Source: Bretschneidera sinensis (Eukaryota; Streptophyta; Magnoliopsida; Brassicales; Akaniaceae). Taken from it: DNA of 64,000 nucleotides. A program made the translations under genes and the position numbers. Under the pieces are notes generated by a model. It was given only the letters and a program-made list of their open reading frames with translations, made no database searches and was not told the DNA's origin. Shown one piece after another: positions 49,358 to 60,964 of this stretch. The stretch is from assembly GCA_023935145.1 (NCBI GenBank), contig CM043700.1, positions 100,668,400-100,732,399 of the forward strand. Direction: 5' to 3'. Each line of letters begins with the position of its first letter. Position 1 is the stretch's first letter.

Positions 49358-49370
49358 TGGTATCATAGCT
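49358..49370 (+). other. Primer binding site of element H (tRNA-Met)
   Basis: TGGTATCATAGCT, one base different from the usual copia TGGTATCAGAGC, two bases after the LTR end. Confidence 0.85.
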
Positions 49371-49450
49371 TCATACTCAATTTTAGGCTTAAAATCCTTG
49401 AGTTGATCCGTTGGCATCTAATAGCTATACCGAAGGACATTCCTATATTA

Positions 49451-51568
49451 TGTCTCCTTTGTTCAATGGCTCCAACTATAGCTATTGGAAAAATAGAATG
49501 AAAATCTTTGTTGAATGATAAGATTACAATCTCAGGAGAGTCATTGAAGAAGGACCTAGAATTCTTACAAAGGAAATAATCATCGAAGAGATCAATCATA
49601 CAATACCTAAACTCAAAACAGAGTTTAATAAAGAGGATTGTAGAATGATGTCTCTGAATAGTAGAGCAACTAGCATGTTACATTGCACTCTAGATATAGT
49701 TGAATACAATAAAATTTTTGCATGTGTTTCAGCTAAAGAAATTTGGGGTAAATTACAAGTTACATATGAAGGCACAAGCAAAGTAAAAAAATCAAAAATT
49801 TATATGCTAGTGTCAAAATATAAGTCTTTCAAAATGTCTCCCAATGAAACTATTTCTCAAATGAACTCACATTTTACTACCATTGTTAACGGTTTAAAGC
49901 TTCTTTGTAGGAACATTGAGGAATTTGAACTAACGAGGAAGATCTTAAGATCTTTGCCATCCACTTGGAAAGTAAAGAAGACGGCCATAACAGATGCTAA
50001 AGATCTCGACAAACTTGATGTCGAAACACTCCTTGGATCACTATTGATATACAGGATGGAAGAAATGAATCCCGTTGTCATTGTTAAAGAGAAGAAGAAA
50101 AAGTTGATTGCTCTCACGAGTAACAAAAAGGAAGAAAAAGAAGAAGAAAATGAGAGCAGCGAAGAAGATGGTAAGATGGCATTAATCACCAAAAGGTTTC
50201 ATAAGTTCTTGAAAAAAAGCAAGAAGCCTTACACAAAGGATTCCACTCCAAAAAGGCAACCTCTTATGTATTTCGATTGCAAGAAGCCCGGTCACATCAA
50301 GGTTGATTGTCCAACAACAAGCAAACCATATAAGAGCTTCAAAAGGAAAGTCATGATTGCAATCCCATGGAGTGATGATGAAGAAGAAGAATCTTCAGAC
50401 AATGAGGTCGGATATGAGGAGATTGTCAATCTATGCTTGATGGTAATCGACGACGAAAATGAAGTATCAAATTCTTTCCCTTCTAATTATAACATTGTTA
50501 ATAGTAGTGAAGAATTAATTAAGGTTATAAATGAAATACATGAAGAATTGAAGAAATTCAATTCTAGGAATATGACCTTAAAAAAGGAAGTCTCATCTCT
50601 TTCTAAAGAGATGGAAGGCTTAAAGGAAGAAAAAGAAAAACTATCTTCCATGCTTTATGACTCTTCACAATATTTTCTAAAAAATGGAAATGAAATTTTA
50701 AAGAAGAAAATAAGGGAATTGAATTGCACCATATCTAGACTTATGCTTGGAAAAAGAAAAGCTAGATGAAGTGTTATCTAGCCAAAGGTTAAATGGAGGA
50801 AAATTTGACTTGGGTTATTCTCTATTAAGAAAGCAAAAGTCAAAAGGACTTTGTTCATGAAAACAACATATGTGAATGAAGCCTCCACTTCTAAGGCCAC
50901 CAGCAAGACTAAAAGCACTCCCTCAATATATCCTAGTAGGTCTAAGAATGTGAATTTAAATCCTAATACATATACTAGAGATAAAACTTCCTAGAAATAC
51001 ACATGCATATATGTATGCTCACTCAAGAAATGCAAATGCTAGGAATAATCATTCAAGAAATTCACATACTGGAAACACACATCCTAAAAATTACCATCAT
51101 GTGCATCCTAGAGATAATATGTATGTTCATAATGCTACAAGTGCATATCCTAGAATTTACCATCATACATTTCCTAGAAATAACATGCATGTTCATAACT
51201 TTCCTAATAGAAACATGTATCCTAGGAATGCTCATTCAAGGAATAATAGGCATGTATATTTAAGAAATCCTAGGAACTTCAATAACTATTATCCTAGGAT
51301 CATGCATCATCAATATGTCTACCATTATAGAGCACCCTATAATATTAAGAAAGTATGGGTCCTTAAAGGAATTGTATTTTCTAGGACTAACCTTATAGAA
51401 CCCAATAAATTTTGGACACCTAAGAGTGCAATTGTGTATCATTGTGTAATGTAGATATGTCTCCACACCAAGGAAAAAGGTAACTATTGGTACCTTGATA
51501 GTAGATGCTCAAAGCACATAACCGGTGATCAAAGCATGTTCAAAGAGCTAACTCTAAGAGGTGGTGGA
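49451..51568 (+). pseudogene. Element H gag and start of protease
   Basis: Begins MSPLFNGSNYSYWKNRMKIF and hits a TGA at about 49517. The 374-codon stretch 49645-50769 is the UBN2-type gag core (IWGKLQVTYEGTSKVKKSK, ELTRKILRSLPSTW), then an acidic and Lys-rich region. The knuckle FDCKKPGHIKVDC has lost the first Cys of C-X2-C. A coiled-coil C-terminus follows. A frame change then leads to an Asn/His/Arg-rich region (51011-51454) ending in KKVWVLKG, a Sirevirus-like gag tail. The protease site reads YLDSRCSKHITGD near 51490-51525, with the essential Gly replaced by Arg. Element G interrupts it at 51569. Confidence 0.83.
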
Positions 51569-52779
51569 TGATGAGTGAAAAATATTGCATATTTTGGCCA
51601 CTTAATTTATATTTTTTAGCTTAGAAATTTGTTACTTTGAGTTGTTTTCGTTGTTTTTCAGGTTTACAAGCACTAGGAAAGGAGTTTCACTAAAATTGCC
51701 AGAATTGCCTGTATAGATCAGCCATTTTTTAGGATTAAACTATATTGATTCAGGAAGAACCAGGAGATGAGCCATATATTTTTTGGAAAGATCTGGATGT
51801 TTATTTTCTGGGAAATTTTACGGATCAATAAAATGATTTTTCTAGAGAAAGTTATGGCAGTTTTAGTAGACAAAGGTCAAAGAGCAAAAGCTGGAATCTA
51901 CATTATCCCACATCGGATTGGAAACATATTGCACTTATGATGTTTCCCTATATAAGCCCCTCTTCACTTCATCTTTAGTGTGAAATTCCAAGTGCCATTT
52001 TGGTGTAATCCGGTGGATGTCTGCTAGCATTCTGGTGGATCCCGAAGGCTTTGCTACCACGAGGAGAAGCGCCGCCCAACAGCGAGTGGAATTTCTCCCA
52101 TGTATAGTCAGTTTTAATTTACTATTTTTTTTAGTTTAATGTTTAGCACTGTTATTGTGAACTTTAGTTTTATGATTATGAGTGGCTAAAATCTTCAACT
52201 AAGGTTGAAGATGAAGCCTCGCCGTTGTTTGGCGTAATAGTTTCAGATTTGTTTATACAATTCTGATGTTTTTTTTAGTATAAATGTTCTGTCAATTATT
52301 TGAGTAAAATCTTATGATTGATTGTGTTTAAATTGTTCTGTTGGATATTCCGTGTTTTTCATCTGATGGATACATCAAATTGTTTTTGATTAAATTGGAT
52401 TTCCTTTGTGATTTGTTAAAAGTGGATACATTGGATGCTCTTGGTTTAATTGGGATATTTGTTGTTTTTTTTTTTTGTTTTAAGTTAGATTCATGGAATT
52501 TTTTGATAGGCTATTTTTACAACATGAAGATATATGCTTAACTTTGGTGGGGTGGATTCAGAAACCTTAGTGTCTTTATTATTAGTTTTAAATCAATTTA
52601 GTTTAGTTTTTATTTGTTTTGCAACATATAATTCAAAACTCATAACTAGGTTAAGATAAGTTTAGTTTAGATAAAATCACATTTTCACAACGTAATTCCC
52701 TGTGGATTCGACCTCGCACTTGTATAACACTATATTGCAAATGACTCGTGTGCTTGCGAGTAATTTAAAACTCACAACA
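51569..52779 (+). repeat. LTR of element G
   Basis: 1211 bp. Shares the downstream half with the LTRs of D and E (GAAGCGCCGCCCAACAGCGAG, GGATTCGACCTCGCACTTG). TATATAAGCCCC near 51951. It has one copy of the segment that is duplicated (about 187 bp) in the LTRs of D, and lacks the GATCGATC cluster of E. Confidence 0.85.
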
Positions 52780-53995
52780 AGTTTTTGGTGTCGTTGCCGG
52801 GGAATTGTTTTGTTTGTGAAATTTTTGTCTAAATTAATTTTATTTTTCTACTAGTTTAGTTAGCATTTTTGTTTTATTTTTTTATTTTAATTTTACTTTT
52901 TACTTTTAATTTTAAATCTAATTTTTATTTTTATTTTTATTTTAATTTTATTTCAGTTTATTTTCATTTGCCCAAAAATAAACTAAAATAAAAATATAAA
53001 AATATAAAAAAATGTGGATGAATCTAGCACCGGTTTCACAGTCTTTAGAGGACGCCCTCAAGGATTTCATGAAAATGACCGACCAATCCATCAATACAGC
53101 CAATACATTCAATGTTGATAGCTGCTCCATTTGTGCTAGTCCTATGCATTTAGCACAGAATTTTCCATCTACACCGGCTTTTTCCGAGTATCCCATGGAA
53201 CAAATGAACGCTTTCAATGACTATCGGTGGCAATCAAATGGATCTTACTCCGAAACGTACAATCCAGGGTGGTGGAACCACTCTAATTTTTCATGGAAGC
53301 AGAACCAACTGATGAATCAGGGAGGAGCCCCTCATTATGCTCAAAATCAATACCCTCCCGGATTTCCTCCACTAGTTCCAAGTTATGGTCGCTCAGCCCA
53401 TCCAGCACCATCACCCGCTTATTAAGCTCCTAGTCAAGTGCCAGCGTCGGTTTCACAGTCAATGGAGGACACCCTCAATGATTTCAGAAAGATGACAGTT
53501 CAGAAAGATGACCGACCAATCTATAAGCGAAGTGAGGAGTGCAACAATAGTAAATACCCAAGTGATTGCCAAGCTAGAGAGTCAAATAGGTCAAATCGCA
53601 AGTCACTTAGGTGAAGGAGAGAAAGGAAAGTTCCCTAGTCAACCCGTGCCCAACCCGAAGTAACAATTTGCTGTTGGAAATTCATCAACTCCTATGCACG
53701 GGCAGGAACAAGTGCAAGCGATTGTCACATTGAGGTATGGAAGACAAGTAGACAATCAAATGGAAGAGAAGCCCGCTCTGCAGCAAGGGAAAAAAAGTGG
53801 CAACAAGGAGAAAAGAGATGCTGAGCCATCTACAGCCATACCTACTATTAAGGATCTTCCTGGGTTGTTTGTACCTAAAGCGCCTTACCCTGAGAGATTA
53901 CAAGTGCCCAAGAAATGAGGGTAGTCTGAGGACAGTGTGGAGGCATGCTTTGCTCAGTTTGGAGAGGATTTAGATTTACATAAGCTACTTGACAC
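51569..53995 (+). mobile_element. Element G: truncated Athila-like element inside copia H
   Basis: LTR 51569-52779 (TGATGAGTGA ... ACTCACAACA), primer site TGGTGTCGTTGCCGGGGA at 52786-52803, then broken gag pieces: CSICASPMHLAQN (53012-53425), TLRYGRQVDNQ (53694-53918) and one truncated 141-bp unit (to about 53990). It ends abruptly without polypurine tract or 3' LTR, where H resumes at about 53996 (VTIGDNTKIKIIGHG). About the first 200 residues of gag are also missing. Same family as D and E. Confidence 0.87.
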
Positions 53996-56932
53996 GTCAC
54001 CATTGGAGACAACACAAAGATAAAGATCATTGGGCATGGAAAAGTTGCTAATGATTTCTCAACCATTGATCATGTGTTATATGTGCAAGGCCTTAAGCTA
54101 AACTTACTTAGTATAAGTCAACTATGTAACAAAGACAACAAAGTCATATTTGAAACCTTTCATTGTCTAGTTATAGACATCAAAATTAACAAGATCAAGT
54201 TTGTTGGCCATAGACACGAAAATGTCTATATAGTTGATTTAAAATCTTTGCATTAGGAAAATGAAAAATGTTTTCCCGCTTTTAGTGAAAACCCATGGCT
54301 ATGGCATAGAAGACTTAGCCATGTAAACATGAATTTACTTAAAATCATTTCAAGAAAAGATTTAGTCAAATTTGAAAAAGATAAGGTGTGATGCTTGTCA
54401 AATGGGAAAACAAAAATGAATTTCTTTTATATCAAAGAATATAATCTCAACCTCTAGACCATTGGAACTTTTGCATATGGACTTGTTTGATCTGATAAGT
54501 ACCATTAGTCTAGATGGCCATCAATATGCTCTTGTTATTGTTGATGATTATTTAAGATATACATTTGCTATATTTATTGCTTACAAGGATGAAGTATATA
54601 AAGGATTTGTGAACTTTTGCAAGAAGGTTCAAAATGAAAAAAAGTATTTCCATTTCAAGCGTTAGAAGTGATCATGGAAAAGAATTTGAAAACCAAACCT
54701 TTTCAAAATTTTGTGATGAAAGTGGAATTGATCACAATTTTTCAACACCTAGAACTCCTCAACAAAATGGAGTTGTTGAGAGGAAAAATAGAGTTCTAGA
54801 AGAATTTGCAAGAATAATACTTTGTAAAAATAGTTTGCCAAAATATTTTTGGGTGGAAGCCGTAAATGCTTCTTGCTATGTTTGAAATAGAGTAGTAATT
54901 AGGCCTATGCTTGATAAAATTCCATATGAATGATAGAAAGGTAGAAAGCATGATATATCTTATTTTTGTGCTTTTGGTTGCAAGTGCTTAATCTTAAATA
55001 AAAATAAAACTAATTTAGGTAAATTTGACTCCAAGACCGATGAAGGGATATTTTAAGGATATTCAATCTCTAGTAAAGCTTATAGAGTCTTTAACAAAAG
55101 AACCCTAGTTGTTGAAGAATTCGTACATGTTGCCTTTGATGAGTCTAACCTAATTAGAAGTAGAATAATTTCTTTTAATGATGATATAGATTTTATTCCA
55201 AGAATGGAAACACCTACTCCCATTGTGGACCCGAAGGAGAGCCAAACTCAAACAAGTCAAGAGGTAGAAGCTATCAATCTTGATCAACCACCTACAAGTC
55301 AACAAGCCATCTTCCCAAAAATTGGAGGTATGTGAATTATCATCCAATCGATAAAGTTATTGGTGATCCTTCACAAGGTGTAAGAACCTGTTCCTCTATA
55401 AGAAATATTTGTAATTATGTAGCCTATTTATCTCAAGTAGAACCTAAGACTTTTGTAGAAGCCAAAAAGGATGTTGATTGAATAAATATTATGCAAGAAG
55501 AATTAAATTAATTTGAAATAAATAAAGTATGGAATCTTGTTCCTAGACCAAAGAATCACACTATAATATAACTAAAGAGGTATATAAAAATAAAATGGAT
55601 GAAAATGGAATAGCAACTAGGAACAGGGCTAGACTAGTTGCTACGGGATATAATCAAGAAGAATGAATAGATTTTGATAAGACCTATGCTCCTGTAGCTA
55701 GATTAGAAGCCATTCGTATGTTATTGGCCTTTGCATGCTTTAATAAATTTAAGCTATTTTAAATAGATGTGAAAAGTGTCTTTTTAAATGGTTTTATAGG
55801 AGAAGAGGTGTATGTTGATCAACCTCTTAGATTTGAAAATCCTACTCTTCCAAACCATGTCTGTAAGCTTTCTAAAGCTCTCTATGGGTTGAAGCAAGCT
55901 CCAAGAGCATGGTATGAAAGACTAAGTAAGTGTTTGCATGAAAATAGTTTCACAAAAGGAAAAATAGACACAACCTTCTTCACAAAAACTTACAAAAATG
56001 ACACATTACTAGTCCAAATATACGTTCATTATATTATATTTGGTGCTACTAATGAATCTATGTGTTAAGAGTTTGCTAAGTGTATTTAAGGTGAATTTGA
56101 AATGAGTATAATGGGAGAGCTTACCTACTTTCTTGGACTTAAAATCAAACAATTGAAAGAAAGCATCTTAATCAATCAATCAAAGTACACCAAGGACCTA
56201 CTAAGGAGGTTTAGGATGGAAAGCTCAAAGTCAAGTGGCACTCCTATGATCACTTATACAAAACTTGACCTAGATGAGGAAGGTAAGTGTGTAGACATTA
56301 AAACTTATAGAAGTATGATAGGAGCTTTACTTTATCTAACTGCAAGTATGCCTGATATAATGTTCAGTGTATGCATGTCTGCTAGATTTCAAGCTAATCG
56401 TAAGGAATCTCATGTAATTGTTGTAAAAAGAATCATAAGATATTTACAAGGAACTCAAAACTTAGGATTATGGTATTCTAGAAAATCAACTTTTGAGCTT
56501 GTAAGATATTCGGATGCTGATTTTGCGGGTTGTAGACTAGATAGAAAAGCACTAGTGGACCATGTCAATTTTTAGGTGCAATGTTAACTTCTTGATTTTC
56601 CAAGAAACAAAATTCAGTTGTGCTATCAACCACCAAAGCAGAATATATAGCAGCCGAAAGTTGTTGTGAACAAGTGTTTGGATGAAACAACAAGTAAAAG
56701 ATTATGGCATGAACTTTAAAGATACACAAATTCATTGCGATAAACTAATGCTATCAATTTGACCAAAAACCATATTCAACATTCTAGAACCAAACACATA
56801 GAAATTAGACATCATTTCATATAAGACCATACTCAAAAGGGTGATATTAGGTTATAATTCATCCGGATCAAATTGTTGACATTCTTACTAAGCTATTGAA
56901 CAAAGATAGCTTTGGTAGATTAGACTGTTAAT
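53996..56932 (+). pseudogene. Element H pol: integrase, RT, RNase H
   Basis: The protease tail and pre-integrase region (VLYVQGLKLNLLSISQLC, then WHRRLSH-like) come first. Integrase follows with Asp in LLHMDLFD, Asp in VRSDHGKEFEN, and Glu in TPQQNGVVERKNR (54462-54885). RT has VKSVFLNGFIGEEVYVDQP, LYGLKQAPRAWYERL (55769-56068) and IMGELTYFLGLKIKQ (56102-56575). The catalytic motif reads IYVHYIIFG, so both Asp of YVDD are lost. RNase H has YSDADFAGCRLDRKA and STTKAEYIAAESCC. A dozen or more stops and frameshifts. Inactive. Confidence 0.87.
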
Positions 56933-57116
56933 GGGATTAACAAATTATGAAAATATATGTGTTTGATTGCATCTACATTTCATCATATGCATATTTGACA
57001 CCTAGTGAATGAGTATTAACTCCTATTTAATATATCTCTCACTCAAGATGGCAAAGATAAATCATTTTTTGCTAAAATTCCAAGTTGGAGCTCAAAATTT
57101 TATGCTTTGTAAAAGA

Positions 57117-57565
57117 TCCAATCGACTAGTATCTTGATCTAGTCGATTGGTATCTCTCTGTTTAGTTACCCAATCGACTAGTTGAGTCAATTTAGTCAAC
57201 TAGTAACTCATTGCCCATTTCACCAATCGACTAGTACAAGGATACAATCGACTGGTATCACACGAGAAAGCAAAAAATTTGAAATTTCTTTTGATGAACC
57301 CAGTCGACTAGTAGGGTTAAAACAGTTGACTGGTATCTCACAACCAATTTTCTAGTCGACTAGTACCCTAACCTAGTCGATTGGTACCTTAAGAAAATAC
57401 TTGGAGCAAAAAATTTAAAGTTTTCCTAGACAACCCAATCGACTAATAGGATACATCTAGTCGAATGGTATCTTACTACCAGATTATCCAGTCGACTGCT
57501 ATGCTAAAAAGTCCCCAAAATATGAAGGATCCAATCGACTGGTACCCTAACCCAATCGACTGGTA
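57117..57565 (+). repeat. Array of palindromic AGTCGACTGGTAYC-like motifs
   Basis: About 15 degenerate copies in 450 bp, each centred on (A/C)AGTCGACTGG or AATCGACTGG, GTCGAC being self-complementary, spaced about 20-40 bp. Six or seven more copies are in each LTR of H. The array lies between pol and the env-like frame. Sireviruses are known for repeated palindromic motifs in noncoding DNA. Confidence 0.85.
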
Positions 57566-57740
57566 TTGCAATTCGATAAATAATCACTTCAAATTTTTCA
57601 GTTTTATGCCATTTTTTCAAACCCTAAGCTTTCTCTCTTTAGAAAATCTTTGATTTTTCACCAAAATATCTTGAGAAAAACTCCATAAACCCTTCAATCT
57701 CCCCTTAAATCACCTATTTTTCACGGTTAAAACCTCATCC

Positions 57741-58622
57741 TTGCCCAAAAATCTCTTTCCAAATGATTTTTTTTTCAAAATGTTTGAGAGAATACATGTT
57801 AAGAAAATCGTTGTCGGACCTCACGCACCCACAAGGCCGAGATCACACAAGTCCATGGCACCGGACTCTAGAGGCAAAGGGATAGCTGGTTCCTCAAGCA
57901 AGCAGGCGAGGATCAAGCTTAATAAGTCCCTCTTCTGGAACCCTATCGCCAATAGAAGGTATACTTCTATCACTCGCCATAAGAAGATCATGACGGGAAA
58001 ATTTTTCGATTTTGATTCTATCCATCATGCAAATTTTGACATATTTCCGGCTTTTGAGGCTATTCACTTAACCCCCCTTGTAAACATCCACCAAAAATAC
58101 TACCCACACCTCATCCACCAATTCTATGCCTGCTTGGTTAAAAGTAGCCCATTAGCTCTTCAATTTAAGACCAAGATTATGGGCATAGAATTTGAAGTTA
58201 ATACTGACCTCTTGGTCAACCTACTGAAAATCTCCGTGGGAGGGGTCCAGTGGAGTCTGGATGGATTGCTAGAAAATTTTGGTTATGAAGAGGCATGTCA
58301 GATTGTTAGGAGTGACCCTAACTACTTTTTTCGACCCACTGCATTTCACCAATGTAGTGACATGCCCCTTGATTCAAAATTATTCAATCTTATTGTGAGT
58401 TGGACCATCCACCCTAGACTCGGGAATAGAGGTTATATGTCTAAAATAGACATAGTATTGATCTGGTGTCTCAAAACTGGACACCATTTCAATATTTACG
58501 CACTTTTGCTTGCCAACATGATAAATAGCGAAGCATACGACTCTAGGTGCCTCCTATACGGGATGCTCATCACTCTGATCCTCCAGAACTTCAAAGTCTC
58601 CCTACCTGCCTCCAAAGCTTAG
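57741..58622 (+). CDS. Env-like / plant transposon protein ORF of element H
   Basis: Uninterrupted 293-codon frame between pol and the 3' LTR. Residues 1-75 are basic and Ser-rich. The rest (from FFDFDSIHHANFDIFPAFE through HQFYACLVKSSPLALQ, VNTDLLVNLLKISVGG and LIVSWTIHPRLG to GMLITLILQNF) has the look of the 'putative plant transposon protein' domain found in env-like products of Sireviruses. I see no signal peptide; the last 60 residues are rather hydrophobic. The frame once continued: after the TAG, the same frame up to about 59090 encodes an acidic stretch and a heptad-like C-terminus (FQLVQTDINHICQDINTL) broken by several stops. Role in the element is unknown; an envelope function has not been shown for this family. 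The frame is better kept than pol. Confidence 0.65.
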   Translation: MPKNLFPNDFFFKMFERIHVKKIVVGPHAPTRPRSHKSMAPDSRGKGIAGSSSKQARIKLNKSLFWNPIANRRYTSITRHKKIMTGKFFDFDSIHHANFDIFPAFEAIHLTPLVNIHQKYYPHLIHQFYACLVKSSPLALQFKTKIMGIEFEVNTDLLVNLLKISVGGVQWSLDGLLENFGYEEACQIVRSDPNYFFRPTAFHQCSDMPLDSKLFNLIVSWTIHPRLGNRGYMSKIDIVLIWCLKTGHHFNIYALLLANMINSEAYDSRCLLYGMLITLILQNFKVSLPASKA

Positions 58623-59776
58623 GATATCGGCCCTAAATACATTATTAATGTCTCCTCATTGAAGAAGATGGGGTGCTAGATCCAAGATAGCATGATCTAC
58701 TCCAAAGCTAAGAAGAACATCAAGATCAGTGATGACGATAGCAGCAAGGAGGACGACGAGATACTTGATGATACAGCTCATCCCACTGCCATAGACACTA
58801 ACCATAGTCCATAGCATGCTAGACAAGGTAACTTTGATACTGGTCAGACTGGACATGATGACGTCCTCTAGGCTATTACGAGCCTTTAGCTGTCCATGTA
58901 GTCAGGCTTCCAGAGCTTGAGCTCTTCTGTCAACTAGAGCTTCCAGTTGGTGCAGACTGATATTAATCACATATGTCAGGACATCAATACCCTCAATGAT
59001 GACTTTAAGTTACTCTGAGAGCACTCGAAAGGCTCGTTGCCAGAGATTCGAGATCTTCTCCTGGATGACTCTGACTTCCCCGCTCACTGAGTCTTTTGCC
59101 TTTATCGTTTATGTTATCTTTGTATATAGCTCCATGGATAGCTTAGCACAAATATTTCTTTTCTTTACATACATTCATATGCTTGTACTCGAGGTTCAGA
59201 CAGATTCTATAAGCTTATGATGTATAGATAGTTGTATATACTTGCTTATGTTTCACTCATTTATCTGTTAGCTCATATATATGATTTACTTTTAAGCTAT
59301 ATGGTTGCTTAGTTTGAGCACTTTTTGCTCATCTATATGCTTTAAGTGTTCAAGCTTATGTGCAAACTTCTGATTCTTCCCGAGAAGTCTTTCCAACTCC
59401 GAATGATGCTTAGTTTTTATAAACAATTTTATTTATGCCTTATCATCATGTCTATGGTTATAATATTTCTTATTTTTCGTGTTTACACCCTTTTTCTACT
59501 GTTGTTAAAACAGGAGATAAAAATAAAAAAATCTATGTAAACTAAGAATAGAGCATAAATTTAGGGGGAGCATCACTCCGAACATGTTGAAAAATGTATG
59601 CATTGCTTGGTTTGGATTGATATAACTATATTTGAACTATATTTGAATACTTACTGATTGATTTTTATCAGAAAAACAGAGGAAACTCTGTCCAAATTTT
59701 TCCCTAACACCAACATTTAGTTTTAAAACTGTTTTATTCTCTTCTTAGTTTTGTCATCATAAAAAAAATGGGAGAT
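58623..59776 (+). other. Decayed env-like C-terminus and 3' noncoding region of H
   Basis: Up to about 59090 the env-like frame is still legible with stops. After that it is noncoding, with a TTTAGGGGGAGCATC motif near 59559 and the polypurine tract (AAAAAAAATGGGAGAT) just before 59777. Confidence 0.7.
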
Positions 59777-60964
59777 TGTTAACTCGTATTTGATTTTAAT
59801 AATAACAAAAAACTACTTAAATTGCGCTAATAGTTTTATCTAAGTATTTAAGCGGTAAAAACATTCAATTCAGAAACAAGATATAAGAACTCAACACGTT
59901 CAGACACCAAAAGAAGACAGAAGATCTAGAATAGGCATTAAGGTAATTGAATCACTTTGTGAATCTCTAAATTCAATTACTTAGCTTGATCTATGGCTTA
60001 ATTTACAAAATTTTTGATAAAACTATAATACAAAAAGTTTCTAAGTCAAAAACTGTTTTGAAACATGAAAACTAAGAAGAGAAAAAACGTTTCTAAGTTG
60101 ATTGGGTCTACATACCAGTCAGCTTAGAAATTGGACAGTAAGTTCCTAGTCGTCTGGTACTAAAGACCCAATCGAGTGGTAATTTCACCCAGTCGACTGG
60201 TTCCATGACTCAATCGACTGATACTCTCCCTGAGTCTAAAAGTGAAGATTTTTTACTTGACCTAATCGATTGGTACAAGAACCCAGTCGACTGGTAATTC
60301 AAAAATATAATGGTTTGAGATGCGAGACTTGAGCATTTAATGTCCCAAACCTACCAAGTTAATATCAAAAATCCATATTGATTGAAGGCTATATAAACCC
60401 ACTTCAATGAGCATTTAAACAAAGGAGATAGCACATTCAATTCATTATACAACTCATTAATTCTCAAAAGCTTTGTAAAATTCATTGTGACTCATTCTTC
60501 AAGCTTGTTATTGAAAGAAATATATTATTCATTTGTAAAAGCATTCATTGCTATATCTCTACCATTTACTTTACAATTAATACAATTTATTGTAAAGGGA
60601 AAGAGTTGGTGTAACTCTTAACTCTTAGAGTGTTTAGAATTAAACACTCTGTTTGTAACTTCCGTGAGGAAGAGGTTTTTTGTAAGGTTTTTGCAACACT
60701 CGTGAAGTTGTTCGACTAACGATTAATGGATTACTTCAAGGAGGTTCCTTGAAGAGAGTGGATGTAGGGTCGGAGAAATTCCAATATTGCTGAACCACTA
60801 TAAACAGAGTTTGCATTTTCTTTTCCTTAACTCCTTTATTTACAAGTGTATTTTTTTATTGTGTTCATTGCTTATCAAACTGTTTTAAAAACTTGCAAGT
60901 TAATTACCAAAACATTTTTAAAACCCAATTCGCCCCCCCACTTAGGTTTGAACCTTGGTTTACA
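59777..60964 (+). repeat. 3' LTR of element H
   Basis: TGTTAACTCG ... GGTTTACA, 1188 bp. GTCGACTGG cluster at about 60110-60295, TATA box CTATATAAAC near 60389. Confidence 0.9.

Larger units (their letters stand above)
47010..60964 (+). mobile_element. Element H: Sirevirus-type Ty1/copia retrotransposon with env-like ORF
   Basis: Plus-strand element. 5' LTR 47010-49355 (inflated by a hAT insertion), tRNA-Met(i) primer site 49358-49370, gag, protease, integrase, RT and RNase H in copia order. Then follow a noncoding palindrome array, an env-like frame, a polypurine tract and 3' LTR 59777-60964. Flanks ATGGT (47005-47009) and GTGGT (60965-60969) are a one-mismatch target duplication. pol is heavily decayed. 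An extra env-like ORF after pol is characteristic of Sireviruses. Confidence 0.88.

Noticed and set aside
51003..51454. Tandem-looking Asn/His-rich sequence as a CRISPR-like or satellite array
   Set aside because: It is the degenerate gag tail of copia H; spacing is irregular and it reads as coding repeats in a plant genome.
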